Assembly (NCBI RefSeq): GCF_000317535.1
Contig: NC_019757.1
Coordinates: 657,001-721,000 of the forward strand
Direction: 5' to 3'
Origin: Cylindrospermum stagnale PCC 7417
GTDB lineage: Bacteria > Cyanobacteriota > Cyanobacteriia > Cyanobacteriales > Nostocaceae
Length of the DNA: 64,000 nt
Positions 34,442 to 42,561 of this stretch are shown in pieces. The translations under genes were made by a program, and so were the position numbers. The notes beneath the pieces were generated by a model, which was not told the DNA's origin, ran no database searches, and saw only the letters and a list, made by a program, of their open reading frames with translations. How positions within the stretch are numbered: the first letter of the stretch is position 1; every line of letters starts with the position of its first letter.

Positions 34442-35653
34442 TTAGTGCAATGGTTCAATTGTTGGTACACCTTCAGATTTGATCCAGGCAATTTGGGCAA
34501 TACCGCGATCGCTTGCATATTGGCGGATGGCGTCTGGATTTCTTCCCCCCAAGTCCATTTCTACCCGCACTAACTCAGTAGAATCTCGCAGTTTTTGGGC
34601 GTAGGCAAAGGCGGCAGCATCAGCACTCGCTGTTTCTGATACCACTAACCAGTCGCTAGCTGGGGTTGCCTGCGGTAATTGCTGAGTTGACGAAAGTATT
34701 TGGTACAAATCCTCAATATTGAGTCCAAAACCAATTCCGGGGATATTTTCGCCTTGGGGATGATATAGCCCTAAAAGTTGGTCATAGCGACCACCTCTGC
34801 CTAAAACCTGTGCTTGGTTTTCTGTATTACTGACGACTTCAAACACGATGCCGGTGTAGTAATCTATGGTTTGGATCAAGCTGAGGTCAAGGATTAACGG
34901 CAATTTTTTCTCAGATTCTAGTAACTCTACTAGGGATTTGAGATTATTTACCGCTGCTTGCTGCTCTGTATCTAGATTTAAGCTGCTGACTTTTTGCAAG
35001 ACATCTGCACTGTTGCCGCGCAGATCCAACATGATTCTGGCACGTTGGCGTAGTTCGTCGTCAAGGGGTAGAGTATCTATTGTAATCCGGTCGAGATGGG
35101 CTAGAGCCTGACGCACTTTACCTTGTAGATGAGCGGGAAAGGCATTGAGTAGCGATCGCGTAATTCCGGCTTCGCCTAAGATTAAATGCCACTCCTGCAA
35201 ACCCAAGGCGAATAAACAATCTGCTACCAACAACAGCACTTCTGCATTTGCCAGTAATCCCCCAGTCCCCAACAACTCCACTCCAGCTTGATAATACTCT
35301 TGCTGGCGATTATGCTTACCTTCCCAGTTGCGACGAAATACATTGGCATTGTAATACAGCCGTTGGGGATAAGTCACACCTGCCATCCGCGTCACAACGG
35401 TGCGAGCAATCGAAGCTGTCAGTTCTGGACGCAACCCTAATTCTTCATCTTGGGCATTTTGCAGTTGAATTACCATCTGGCGCTGAATTGCTTCACCTGC
35501 CATTAGGGTATCCATGCGCTCCAATGTTGAGGTGATAATCCTGTGATATCCCCAACGGTGAAACACCTGCTGTAACTTTTCTTCAATCCAGCGTTTTTGA
35601 GTTACGTCTAAGGGCAATAAATCCCTAGCTCCCGCTGCTGGTTGATACACCAT
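34442..35653 (-). CDS. hisZ: ATP phosphoribosyltransferase regulatory subunit
   Basis: A 403-residue HisRS-like paralogue. It keeps the class II core (RDLLPLDVTQKRWIEEKLQQ, LRPELTASIARTVVTRM, QTIDYYTGIVFEVV) but the ATP/tRNA motif 2 Arg environment is altered (FRRNWEGKHNRQQEYYQAGV) and there is no proper anticodon-binding domain. HisZ is the non-catalytic partner of the short HisG in histidine synthesis. The ATG overlaps the stop of the J-domain gene by one base (TAATG). Confidence 0.9.
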   Translation of the reverse strand: MVYQPAAGARDLLPLDVTQKRWIEEKLQQVFHRWGYHRIITSTLERMDTLMAGEAIQRQMVIQLQNAQDEELGLRPELTASIARTVVTRMAGVTYPQRLYYNANVFRRNWEGKHNRQQEYYQAGVELLGTGGLLANAEVLLLVADCLFALGLQEWHLILGEAGITRSLLNAFPAHLQGKVRQALAHLDRITIDTLPLDDELRQRARIMLDLRGNSADVLQKVSSLNLDTEQQAAVNNLKSLVELLESEKKLPLILDLSLIQTIDYYTGIVFEVVSNTENQAQVLGRGGRYDQLLGLYHPQGENIPGIGFGLNIEDLYQILSSTQQLPQATPASDWLVVSETASADAAAFAYAQKLRDSTELVRVEMDLGGRNPDAIRQYASDRGIAQIAWIKSEGVPTIEPLH

Positions 35654-36603
35654 TATTTTTTCTTCCCACCAAACAAACCACCAAACAAACCGCCACCTCC
35701 AGAATTATCTGGCTGCTTACCGCCATTTTTTGGAGATGAATTCACCTGAGTAGCACCGGATTGTCTGCCTAAAGCCTTTTCTATTTTGGGTATCCATTCC
35801 AAAGCTGATTGGTCTTTAGGGTCTAATTTCAGGGCGTTGTCAAAGTGAATTTTTGCCATTTTTAACTGATTTTGCCGTAAATAGACCATTGCAATCAAGC
35901 TATGGCAACGACTATTTTTCGGCTCTAGTTTCAGGGCGTCCTGTAATTCTACTTTGGCTTGGGCTAATTGGTTTTTCGCAATTAAGCTTTCAGCGCGGCG
36001 GAGGTACTGTTCGGCGGCTGAGTCTTCTTTAGGAACGGCTGGCGGTGCTATATTTTTGGCTGAATTGGGCTTGAGGGTGCTGGAGTTGATTTTGCTTTGT
36101 GTGGGTGTTGCTGTTGCCAATGATTGGCCAGCAATCCGCATTAAGTAGACTAAATTTAGCTCACTAATTTGGGCAATAACTTGCGGCACTTGCTGCAAAG
36201 CATCGAATTGAGTTTCAGCAATTTTGGCGATCGCACTTTTATAGAAAAGATCGATATTGGTAGCAGTGGCTAATTCCTTGGCCAATTTGCTGTGCAGTTC
36301 CACCGTAGATGATTCTTGTAATAGACGCTTACCGATTTGCGACAAAACTAGAATATATTCTCCACGCGTGCGTTCCAAAGAGAGTTTTTCGTAAGCTGGG
36401 TTAACCAGCTTAGATAACAATTCACTGGATAGCTGTTTTTCAGAGTCATTTGCAGCAATCCGGCTATCAGGGTGCAAGCGGCGGGCAATATTCAGATAGC
36501 GTTTGCGGATATCTTTGACATCCGCATCAACTGGAACGCACAGAACTGCGTGATGGTCTATGAAATCATATTTAAAAAGTCCACGATCTATTCTCAAAGA
36601 CAT
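35653..36603 (-). CDS. J-domain protein with TPR repeats
   Basis: A 316-residue protein. The N-terminal J domain keeps the HPD motif (RRLHPDS, near residue 45) needed to stimulate DnaK ATPase. Helical linkers follow, then TPRs (about 195-270: LAQAKVELQDALKLEPKNSR, MAKIHFDNALKLDPKDQSAL) and a Gly-rich tail GGGGLFGGLFGG. It is probably a specialised Hsp70 co-chaperone. ATG 36603 is preferred over an in-frame GTG 15 bases upstream. The stop overlaps the hisZ start. Confidence 0.82.
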   Translation of the reverse strand: MSLRIDRGLFKYDFIDHHAVLCVPVDADVKDIRKRYLNIARRLHPDSRIAANDSEKQLSSELLSKLVNPAYEKLSLERTRGEYILVLSQIGKRLLQESSTVELHSKLAKELATATNIDLFYKSAIAKIAETQFDALQQVPQVIAQISELNLVYLMRIAGQSLATATPTQSKINSSTLKPNSAKNIAPPAVPKEDSAAEQYLRRAESLIAKNQLAQAKVELQDALKLEPKNSRCHSLIAMVYLRQNQLKMAKIHFDNALKLDPKDQSALEWIPKIEKALGRQSGATQVNSSPKNGGKQPDNSGGGGLFGGLFGGKKK

Positions 36604-36732
36604 ATACAGCTGTTGCACCCAAGGGGCAGTTATATTCTCTCCAGTTTACTTTGCCAGATTAAGCAATTGTTTAGTGGTTAACACTGAATTAGCCGGTTAG
36701 TCATGGTTCATTAGCTACTTTTTGCGCCTGAT

Positions 36733-37545
36733 TCATTGCCAAGCTGACAGGGGCGGAACTTGCGCCAGTGCCTGACTGAGGCTGTCGTGAAGATGACCAT
36801 TAGTAGCCAGGATTCTACCGGACTCAATTTTGAAGGGAGTGCGTTCGTAGGCGGAGACTTTACCCCCGGCTTCTTGTAACAAAATCACACCAGCGGCGAT
36901 ATCCCAAGGAGCAAGACCCCGCTCCCAATAGGCATCAACACGCCCACAGGCAACATAAGCTAAATCTAGAGATGCTGAACCACCGCGCCTGACGCCTTGG
37001 GTAAGATGGGTGAGGTGACAAAATTCCGCGTAGTTGTTATCAGATGTTTCGCGGCGATCGTAGGCAAATCCCGTGGTTAGCAGGCTTTTACTCAGTTCAG
37101 ATGTTTTAGAAACCCTGATGGGGCGGCGGTTGCGCGTTGCCCCCAGTCCAGCGGCAGCACGGAATAGCTCATCATGGAAAGGGTCATAAATTACGCCAAC
37201 TTGCGGAACGCCATTAATTAACAACCCAATGGAAACAGCAAAACACGGGTATTGATGGGCATAGTTGGTTGTGCCGTCTAGGGGATCAATTGCCCAGAGG
37301 TATTCATTATCTTGATTTCCTAGTTTTCCTGACTCTTCAGCGAGGATGGAGTGTTCAGGAACATGGCGGCGCAAAACTTCTAAAATCACCTTTTCTGAAG
37401 CTTTATCGGCGACGGTGACTAAATCACCAGGGCGTCCCTTTTCAGTAATTGCGTCTTCTAATTTACCAAAATAATCTTGCAACACAACACCAGCAGCTAA
37501 TGCCGCCTCTGTGGCAATATCTAAAAAAATTTGTAGTTTAGTCAT
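36733..37545 (-). CDS. Inositol monophosphatase family protein
   Basis: A 270-residue Mg-dependent sugar phosphatase with the metal site ILAEESG, AIDPLDGTTNYAHQ (about 86-99) and WERGLAPWDIAAG. The family dephosphorylates inositol phosphates, histidinol phosphate, PAP or fructose bisphosphate. Near hisZ, a histidinol-phosphatase role is conceivable but not shown by the sequence. The start ATG lies within a heptamer array, as for two other genes in the window. Confidence 0.9.
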   Translation of the reverse strand: MTKLQIFLDIATEAALAAGVVLQDYFGKLEDAITEKGRPGDLVTVADKASEKVILEVLRRHVPEHSILAEESGKLGNQDNEYLWAIDPLDGTTNYAHQYPCFAVSIGLLINGVPQVGVIYDPFHDELFRAAAGLGATRNRRPIRVSKTSELSKSLLTTGFAYDRRETSDNNYAEFCHLTHLTQGVRRGGSASLDLAYVACGRVDAYWERGLAPWDIAAGVILLQEAGGKVSAYERTPFKIESGRILATNGHLHDSLSQALAQVPPLSAWQ

Positions 37546-37590
37546 TAGTCATTGGTCATTGGTCATTGGTCATTGGTCATGAGTCATTAG
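37542..37590. repeat. Heptamer array at the start of the phosphatase gene
   Basis: Seven units of TCATTGG/TCATTAG/TCATGAG. On the coding strand these read CCAATGA/CTAATGA. The phosphatase start codon (37545) is in the last unit. Confidence 0.9.
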
Positions 37591-37631
37591 TCAATTGTCC
37601 CCCGGACAGTACCCAGTATTCAGTCCTATGT

Positions 37632-38144
37632 TCACCGATTCATGCGGCGAAATTCGCCGGGGGTGAGACGCATGGGTTTTTCGGTGTTCCAAATTCCTTG
37701 CCCCATGAGTCTAGCCCATTGCTGGGCACGTTCTAAACGCTGGTCATATTTGTGATTTGGCGATCGCCCTACGAATAGTGCATACCCTTGTTTGACTAAT
37801 TCTTCATTCAATAACACTTTATCTTTCCACACATAAGCCAAAGTCCGTCCAATTTTGTCTTGTGCTGCGAAATCAAATTCCAGCACTACGGGTTTTTCTA
37901 CATTGCCAATCAGTGTTTCTAACAGTTGTTTGGACTCCTCTCCCCAAGGGCGCTGTCGCACATCTGGGGCATCAATCCCAATTAACCGCACTTGGGAAAT
38001 CAAATTTGGTTGCTCTGCCATACCTAGCACTTCCAAACTTTGTCCACTCACAACCCGCGCTACTTTCACCTGGGCCTGAGTTTCTGCTCCCTGATTTTTG
38101 GCTTGACAACTCATTAGCAGTAGCAAGCAAGCTAATATTGCCAT
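37632..38144 (-). CDS. Staphylococcal-nuclease-like lipoprotein
   Basis: A 170-residue protein starting MAILACLLLLMSCQAKNQ: a lipoprotein signal with the lipid Cys at residue 13, followed by an SNase OB-fold. The catalytic residues are visible: Arg in QVRLIGIDAPD, Glu in PWGEESKQL, Arg in DKIGRTLAYV. It should cleave DNA/RNA at the cell surface. The frame extends upstream to 38237, but that part is derived from a GC-rich palindromic repeat and overlaps the ferredoxin gene end, so I set the start at 38144. Confidence 0.82.
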   Translation of the reverse strand: MAILACLLLLMSCQAKNQGAETQAQVKVARVVSGQSLEVLGMAEQPNLISQVRLIGIDAPDVRQRPWGEESKQLLETLIGNVEKPVVLEFDFAAQDKIGRTLAYVWKDKVLLNEELVKQGYALFVGRSPNHKYDQRLERAQQWARLMGQGIWNTEKPMRLTPGEFRRMNR

Positions 38145-38226
38145 GTTTCGCGCCCAGACGCCCAGACGTACCGCCAAAGTTGGCATTTGCGCCAAGGCGC
38201 CGAAGCGCCGAGGTGCAAACAAAATC
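38145..38226. repeat. GC-rich palindromic repeat
   Basis: Contains CGCCCAGACGCCCAGACG and AAGGCGCCGAAGCGCCGAGG, a repeat typical of Nostoc-type intergenic DNA. It fills the space between the nuclease and ferredoxin genes and keeps the nuclease frame open by chance. Confidence 0.55.
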
Positions 38227-38595
38227 CTATTCCTCATCTAAGGGTAAACCCACTTTAACTTTGCCCCTACCAAAAAAGCGCCCAAATTGGAGTTCATAGA
38301 CTTCGTCTTCGTCTTGTGTCTCTACTTCCAAGTCAGAACGGGCGTAACTCACGCACAGGAGAGCATAACCTTTGCGGCGCAACTCTGGTGACAGTCCAAT
38401 CGCTTCCGGTTGGTAAATTTCTCCTGAGATGACTCTGACAGCACAGGTGGTACAAGCCCCGTTGCGACAAGAAAACGGCAGATCGACCCCAAGGTGTTCG
38501 GCAGTGTGTAGAATGTAGCGGTCGTGTGGTACTTGCAGGGTGTGTACTCTGCCAGTGGCGCGATCGTGAACTTTAATCGTGTATGTCCGATCCAT
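38227..38595 (-). CDS. Plant-type [2Fe-2S] ferredoxin with C-terminal extension
   Basis: A 122-residue ferredoxin. The cluster ligands are Cys43, Cys48 and Cys51 in FSCRNGACTTC and Cys81 in ALLCVSYARS. Unlike PetF it carries a tail of about 25 residues (VYELQFGRFFGRGK...) after the usual end, which recalls the FdC2-type ferredoxins conserved in cyanobacteria and plants. An electron carrier with a probably specific partner. It stands alone upstream of the nuclease gene. Confidence 0.88.
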   Translation of the reverse strand: MDRTYTIKVHDRATGRVHTLQVPHDRYILHTAEHLGVDLPFSCRNGACTTCAVRVISGEIYQPEAIGLSPELRRKGYALLCVSYARSDLEVETQDEDEVYELQFGRFFGRGKVKVGLPLDEE

Positions 38596-38660
38596 CTTGA
38601 TGATTGAAAGTGTGGGGTCTGAGATTAATTATAAGAAAGTAGGCTGAAAACCCTGGAATC

Positions 38661-38693
38661 AAAACCTAAAAACCCAAAAAGTTTTTAGGTTTT
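38661..38693. repeat. Hairpin with 13-bp AT-rich stem
   Basis: AAAACCTAAAAAC, loop CCAAAAA, GTTTTTAGGTTTT, in the gap between the ferredoxin gene start and tRNA-Ser. It could be a bidirectional terminator or a structured leader of the ferredoxin transcript. The remaining bases of 38596-38885 show nothing else clear. Confidence 0.6.
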
Positions 38694-38885
38694 GGTGTCT
38701 TTTAAGCCAGGGGACGCCAGTTGCTACAAGTCGGGAAACCCTACTTGTTCGCGCAGTGTCTTCCCTTGGGAAAAGCATGTGGTGTGGAAACCCCTGGCCT
38801 TTAGGCAGGGGAGGAGCAAAAAAATGTCTTCCCTAATCTTTGCATTTTTTTGAATTTCATCGTACAATTGAAATTCATGGCACCT

Positions 38886-38972
38886 GGAGAGGTGGCCGAG
38901 TGGTTTAAGGCGCAGACCTGGAAAGTCTGTTATGCAGAAATGTATACGAGAGTTCGAATCTCTCCCTCTCCG
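38886..38972 (+). tRNA. tRNA-Ser (anticodon GGA)
   Basis: An 87-nt tRNA with acceptor GGAGAGG / CCTCTCC plus discriminator G, D arm GTGGCCGAGTGGTTTAAGGC, anticodon stem CAGAC/GTCTG with loop CTGGAAA (anticodon GGA at 38920-38922), a long variable arm and T loop TTCGAAT. The long variable arm and anticodon fit serine (reads UCC/UCU). CCA is not encoded. Confidence 0.97.
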
Positions 38973-39084
38973 TTTTATTGAAGTTCTAGATAACTCTGCT
39001 GACAAATTGTCATTAAAGAAGCGGCGATTTCGCACCAGAATTGCGGGAAACTAGAAGCAGATCCTATTAGGGAAGGAGAACCTA

Positions 39085-39435
39085 ATGAGCTGGACTAAAG
39101 TTCTTGCAGCGGATGCGCTGTCATCTGGTGGGCGACAAGTTGTGAAAGTAGGCGATCGCAATATCCTGCTTTTGAACCACGAAAATAAGCTTTATGCCGT
39201 GGATAGCATTTGTCCTCACTTAAAATTGCCAATAAAAAAGGCCAAAATTAACGAAGAAGGCGCGATTGTCTGCTCTTTCCATCGCAGCGCTTTTGATATA
39301 GGTACTGGCGAGGTAAAAGCATGGTGTCCTTGGCCACCTGGAGTAGGTAAGCTACTCTCAATGGTCTCTGAAGCAAAATCACTGCCAGTTTTTCCGATTC
39401 GTGTGGAAGAAGGAAGTATCTGGATTGATTTGTAA
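39085..39435 (+). CDS. Rieske [2Fe-2S] protein
   Basis: A 116-residue single-domain Rieske ferredoxin. The ligands are Cys43 and His45 in SICPHL, and Cys63 and His66 in VCSFHRSAFD. The second motif lacks the disulfide Cys of cytochrome bc/b6f Rieske proteins, so it is the ferredoxin (NirD/dioxygenase) type. There is no signal or membrane segment. A strong ribosome-binding site (AAGGAG) lies 7 bases upstream. It is probably a soluble electron carrier; no oxygenase gene is adjacent. Confidence 0.9.
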   Translation: MSWTKVLAADALSSGGRQVVKVGDRNILLLNHENKLYAVDSICPHLKLPIKKAKINEEGAIVCSFHRSAFDIGTGEVKAWCPWPPGVGKLLSMVSEAKSLPVFPIRVEEGSIWIDL

Positions 39436-39628
39436 TATCAAGTCTAGTTAAAGACTTATCGTATCCGCACACATCCTAACACCCCACCCCCGACCCTCTA
39501 TATATACACAGCGTTTGCTAGAGGCGGGCGCTTGGCAGAGTCTGGGAATCTTTTTTAAAGATATATCTGCGTACAGAGGATTGGCAAAATCCTCTGCACT
39601 TTTCTAATTTTTTGTCAATGCCTAAACC

Positions 39629-40882
39629 TTACCAGGGGCCTGTGATCGCAAAGGTAATTCCTGGTGTTTGCATATTCACAAACATAATTTGTCCATTAGG
39701 TGAGAAACAAGCCCCGGCGAACTCATTTGTGTTTAACGCATTACGGGCAAATTTATAGAGTGAGCCAGTTGGTGTCACGCCCACAATAAAGTCAGTACCG
39801 CCGCCATCCTCACACAGGAAGATATCATTATTGGGCGCAACTACAATGTTATCAGGGAAATCTAGAGTACCGGAATTGTTAGGTTGTATGTACAGCCGGA
39901 GTGTCTCCGTGGCCGGAGTGTAGCGCCAGACTTGACCTAATCCAGCACTACCGCCACTAGTGCAACAGAAATAGATATCTCCATTACCATAAAAAATACC
40001 TTCGCCACGAGCAAACTTGGCGGCTCCGAGGTTAAAGCCCGCAACCCGCACTGTATCACTAGCAGGATCGGGGTTAGCAATCTGAACCCAACTCACCGCG
40101 TGGGATTGACCGACTGTAAATCCTGTTGTGGTGTTTGCTTGGGGTATTGCCGTAATTTTCAAAGCATACAGTGTGCCAGCACTCAGATTATTTGCTGTAT
40201 TGGGCACGAAGCGATATAACAAGCCATCACTGCGGTCTTCGGTCAGATAGACATAACCTGTGTCCGGGTCTACCGCTGCTGCTTCGTGATTGAAGCGACC
40301 CATCGCTACTAGGGGTACAGGTGTTACAAACCCAGTTGCACTACTTGGCACTTCAAATATATAGCCATGCTTCTTGTTACCAACTTCAAAACTTTCTTCG
40401 CAACTAAGCCAAGATCCCCAAGGTGTTGGGCCACCAGCGCAGTTGCGGTATGTACCAGCCAGAGTACCGTAGTGGCTAACTAAAGCGCCATTAGAACTGA
40501 CTACCAAAGTTGTGGTGCCACCTCTGCCTTTGGTGTCATATTTTTTAGAGTTAGGTGCTCCTACACCGTTACTCGATGTTGGGCTAAGTTCATGGTTGCG
40601 AATCAAAATTGTATTGCCATTGGCTCCTGCAAACGCCCCCATACCGTCGTGTCCACCTGGAACTGTGTAGCCGTCGTTCATCATTTGCCCCGTCTCAGAC
40701 AATCTCACATAAGAGAAGCCGGCAGGTAAATCTAGAACACCTAAGGGGTCAGATACGAGGGCACCGTAGGGCCCGGCTGCTAAAGTGCGTTTAGCGTAGA
40801 AAGCTTGTAATGGTGATAAAAGTAAAGCACCGGCAGTTCCCGCACCGGCCAAAGAGAAAAATTGACGTCTTGATAAGGTCAC
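39629..40882 (-). CDS. Tat-exported PhoX-family (DUF839) protein
   Basis: A 417-residue secreted protein. MTLSRRQFFSLAGAGTAGAL is a clear twin-arginine signal. The body follows the PhoX/DUF839 pattern: IRNHELSPTS, GTYRNCAGGPTPWGSWLSCE, GRFNHEAAAVDPDTG and VYLTEDRSDG, with the acidic and Arg residues that in PhoX bind Ca/Fe. It is probably an extracytoplasmic phosphatase or a related metal-dependent hydrolase. GTG 40882 is preferred: GGAG lies 6 bases before it and the signal begins there. The longer frame from a TTG at 40924 has no ribosome-binding site. Confidence 0.86.
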   Translation of the reverse strand: MTLSRRQFFSLAGAGTAGALLLSPLQAFYAKRTLAAGPYGALVSDPLGVLDLPAGFSYVRLSETGQMMNDGYTVPGGHDGMGAFAGANGNTILIRNHELSPTSSNGVGAPNSKKYDTKGRGGTTTLVVSSNGALVSHYGTLAGTYRNCAGGPTPWGSWLSCEESFEVGNKKHGYIFEVPSSATGFVTPVPLVAMGRFNHEAAAVDPDTGYVYLTEDRSDGLLYRFVPNTANNLSAGTLYALKITAIPQANTTTGFTVGQSHAVSWVQIANPDPASDTVRVAGFNLGAAKFARGEGIFYGNGDIYFCCTSGGSAGLGQVWRYTPATETLRLYIQPNNSGTLDFPDNIVVAPNNDIFLCEDGGGTDFIVGVTPTGSLYKFARNALNTNEFAGACFSPNGQIMFVNMQTPGITFAITGPW

Positions 40883-41196
40883 TGCATACTCCGTAATTTT
40901 TGAATCAAAGTCTACTGACAGCAAATGAATCAGTAATCATTCTGGAGAAGATGCGGTCAATTTGTGTTAAGAAAAACCTAAGATAACTTTATGTTTAAAA
41001 AATAGATAAAACAATCGGCAAAATATCCAAATTATTCATAAAAGTCAGAAAATTGCTGAAAAAATTGAAAAATATTCTATGGTATTCTGTAGGCTATGCC
41101 TTGGACAAGGATAAAGATAACAATTTAAGTATTTATTAAGTATTTAGGCAAGGAGTATAATGTGCAAACTTTCATTCGTGAAGCAGGAATAAAGTT

Positions 41197-42042
41197 ATGT
41201 CCACCGATAACTATACTATTCGCTCAATGAACAGGTCGGAAGTTGATTTGGCGATTGCATGGGCTGCGGCTGAAGGCTGGAATCCAGGGAAATATGATGC
41301 TGAGTCTTTTTATCAGGTTGACAAAAACGGTTTTTTATTGGGAGAGTTGAACGGTGAGCCTGTGGGGTGTATTTCTGCTATGGCTTACGATCAGTACTAT
41401 GGCTTTATTGGTTTTTATATTGTCCAGCCGCAATTTCGGGGGCGGGGGTTTGGGCTGAAACTTTGGCAAGCAGCAATGGCTTATTTAGGCACTGATCGTA
41501 ACATCGGCTTAGATGGGTTGATTGTCCAACAGGAGAACTATCAGAAATCTGGTTTCAAAATCGCCTACAATCATATTCGTTACGAGACGCTGGGCGGCGG
41601 TGTTGTGCCTCCTGGTGTTGTAGAATTGAGGACATTGCCTTTTGCAGAGTTGGTGGCTGACGATCGCCAATTGTTCCCAGCAGAGCGATCGCAATTTTTG
41701 CAAACTTGGATTCAGCAACCAGAGAGTTTTGCTTTAGGAGTTCTCAGCAACGGGCATCTTGTGGGTTATGGAGTCATCCGGGCTAGCCACACAGGTTTTA
41801 GGATTGGGCCGCTGTTTGCTAACGATGAACAGATTGCCGAAACACTTTTTCAAGCCTTGCTTGCCAAATGTCCTGATGCTCCCGTGTTTCTCGATATACC
41901 AGATGCTAATCCACAAGCAAACGCCCTAGTTCAACGCCACCGGATGAAGCGAGTCTTTGAAGCGGCACGGATGTATACAAAAACGATTCCTAGTTTCCCC
42001 ATCAACCGCGTGTTTGGTGTGACAAGCCTGGAACTTGGCTAA
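41197..42042 (+). CDS. GNAT-family protein with two acetyltransferase-like domains
   Basis: A 281-residue protein. The first GNAT domain (about 1-130) has the acetyl-CoA loop in FIGFYIVQPQFRGRGFGLKL. The second half (about 150-280; ESFALGVLSNGHLVGYGVIR) is a YitH/DUF1248-like GNAT relative with a degenerate CoA loop. Probably an N-acetyltransferase of unknown substrate. An AGGA site is about 9 bases upstream of the ATG. Monocistronic. Confidence 0.85.
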   Translation: MSTDNYTIRSMNRSEVDLAIAWAAAEGWNPGKYDAESFYQVDKNGFLLGELNGEPVGCISAMAYDQYYGFIGFYIVQPQFRGRGFGLKLWQAAMAYLGTDRNIGLDGLIVQQENYQKSGFKIAYNHIRYETLGGGVVPPGVVELRTLPFAELVADDRQLFPAERSQFLQTWIQQPESFALGVLSNGHLVGYGVIRASHTGFRIGPLFANDEQIAETLFQALLAKCPDAPVFLDIPDANPQANALVQRHRMKRVFEAARMYTKTIPSFPINRVFGVTSLELG

Positions 42043-42184
42043 AAAATCCTATCTAAATATTACCCAAAAAACTCTCTAGTCATTTTTGAGCAACAATAGA
42101 GATGTAGGGAACTGGTATTTGTTTCCTGCCATTACTCAAAACCTCAAATAGCTTTCTAGCAAGCTGCAAATGGAGGTAAAAATC

Positions 42185-42298
42185 ATGATGTACGATGTTA
42201 TCATCCCTAACAGCACCACATACCTATTAGTTAAAATCTTCGTCCTGATTTTGGCGTTGTTGTTGTGGTTTACAATCACTGCTGCCCCAGTTATTTAG
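42185..42298 (+). CDS. Small single-span membrane protein, 37 residues
   Basis: MMYDVIIPNSTTYLLVKIFV begins it; one strongly hydrophobic helix (about 14-34) and a short tail APVI follow. GGAGG stands 8 bases before the first ATG, which is the main reason to accept it as a gene. The size and topology resemble the tiny subunits of photosynthetic or transport complexes, but I match it to no known one. It converges with the small minus-strand gene 3 bases away. Confidence 0.6.
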   Translation: MMYDVIIPNSTTYLLVKIFVLILALLLWFTITAAPVI

Positions 42299-42301
42299 AA
42301 A

Positions 42302-42469
42302 CTAACTTGCGTGGTCCCAGTCACTGAGTAATTCATTCGCTGGTTTTGCCTTGTTAGATTTGCGGAGTGGTACTTGAGGAGTACCAAGATCCACACCAGG
42401 AAAAGAGGAGTGCTTTTTCTTGGTGGATTTTTTTTCTGGTGATTTAGAATCGGTCTGTGTGGTTTTCAT
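42302..42469 (-). CDS. Small lysine-rich protein, 55 residues
   Basis: A short, very basic and hydrophilic protein (N-terminal third KSPEKKSTKKKHSS, then FPGVDLGTPQVPLRKSNK and the end LLSDWDHAS). Composition suggests a disordered, nucleic-acid-binding or partner-binding peptide. No ribosome-binding site is obvious and no family is recognised. Accepted because the frame is long for this small gap and its composition is not repeat-derived. Confidence 0.45.
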   Translation of the reverse strand: MKTTQTDSKSPEKKSTKKKHSSFPGVDLGTPQVPLRKSNKAKPANELLSDWDHAS

Positions 42470-42561
42470 GGTTCAACGAATTGGCGATTGAAACTTGAAC
42501 ATAAATGTATATCATCACTTTTCAAGCAGTAAACCTCTATAGCAGGATTTTTTTCCGGTAA

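Noticed and set aside
34442-35653. A second histidyl-tRNA synthetase
   Set aside because: Motif 2 is altered and the anticodon-binding domain is missing, so the gene is hisZ and not a tRNA ligase.
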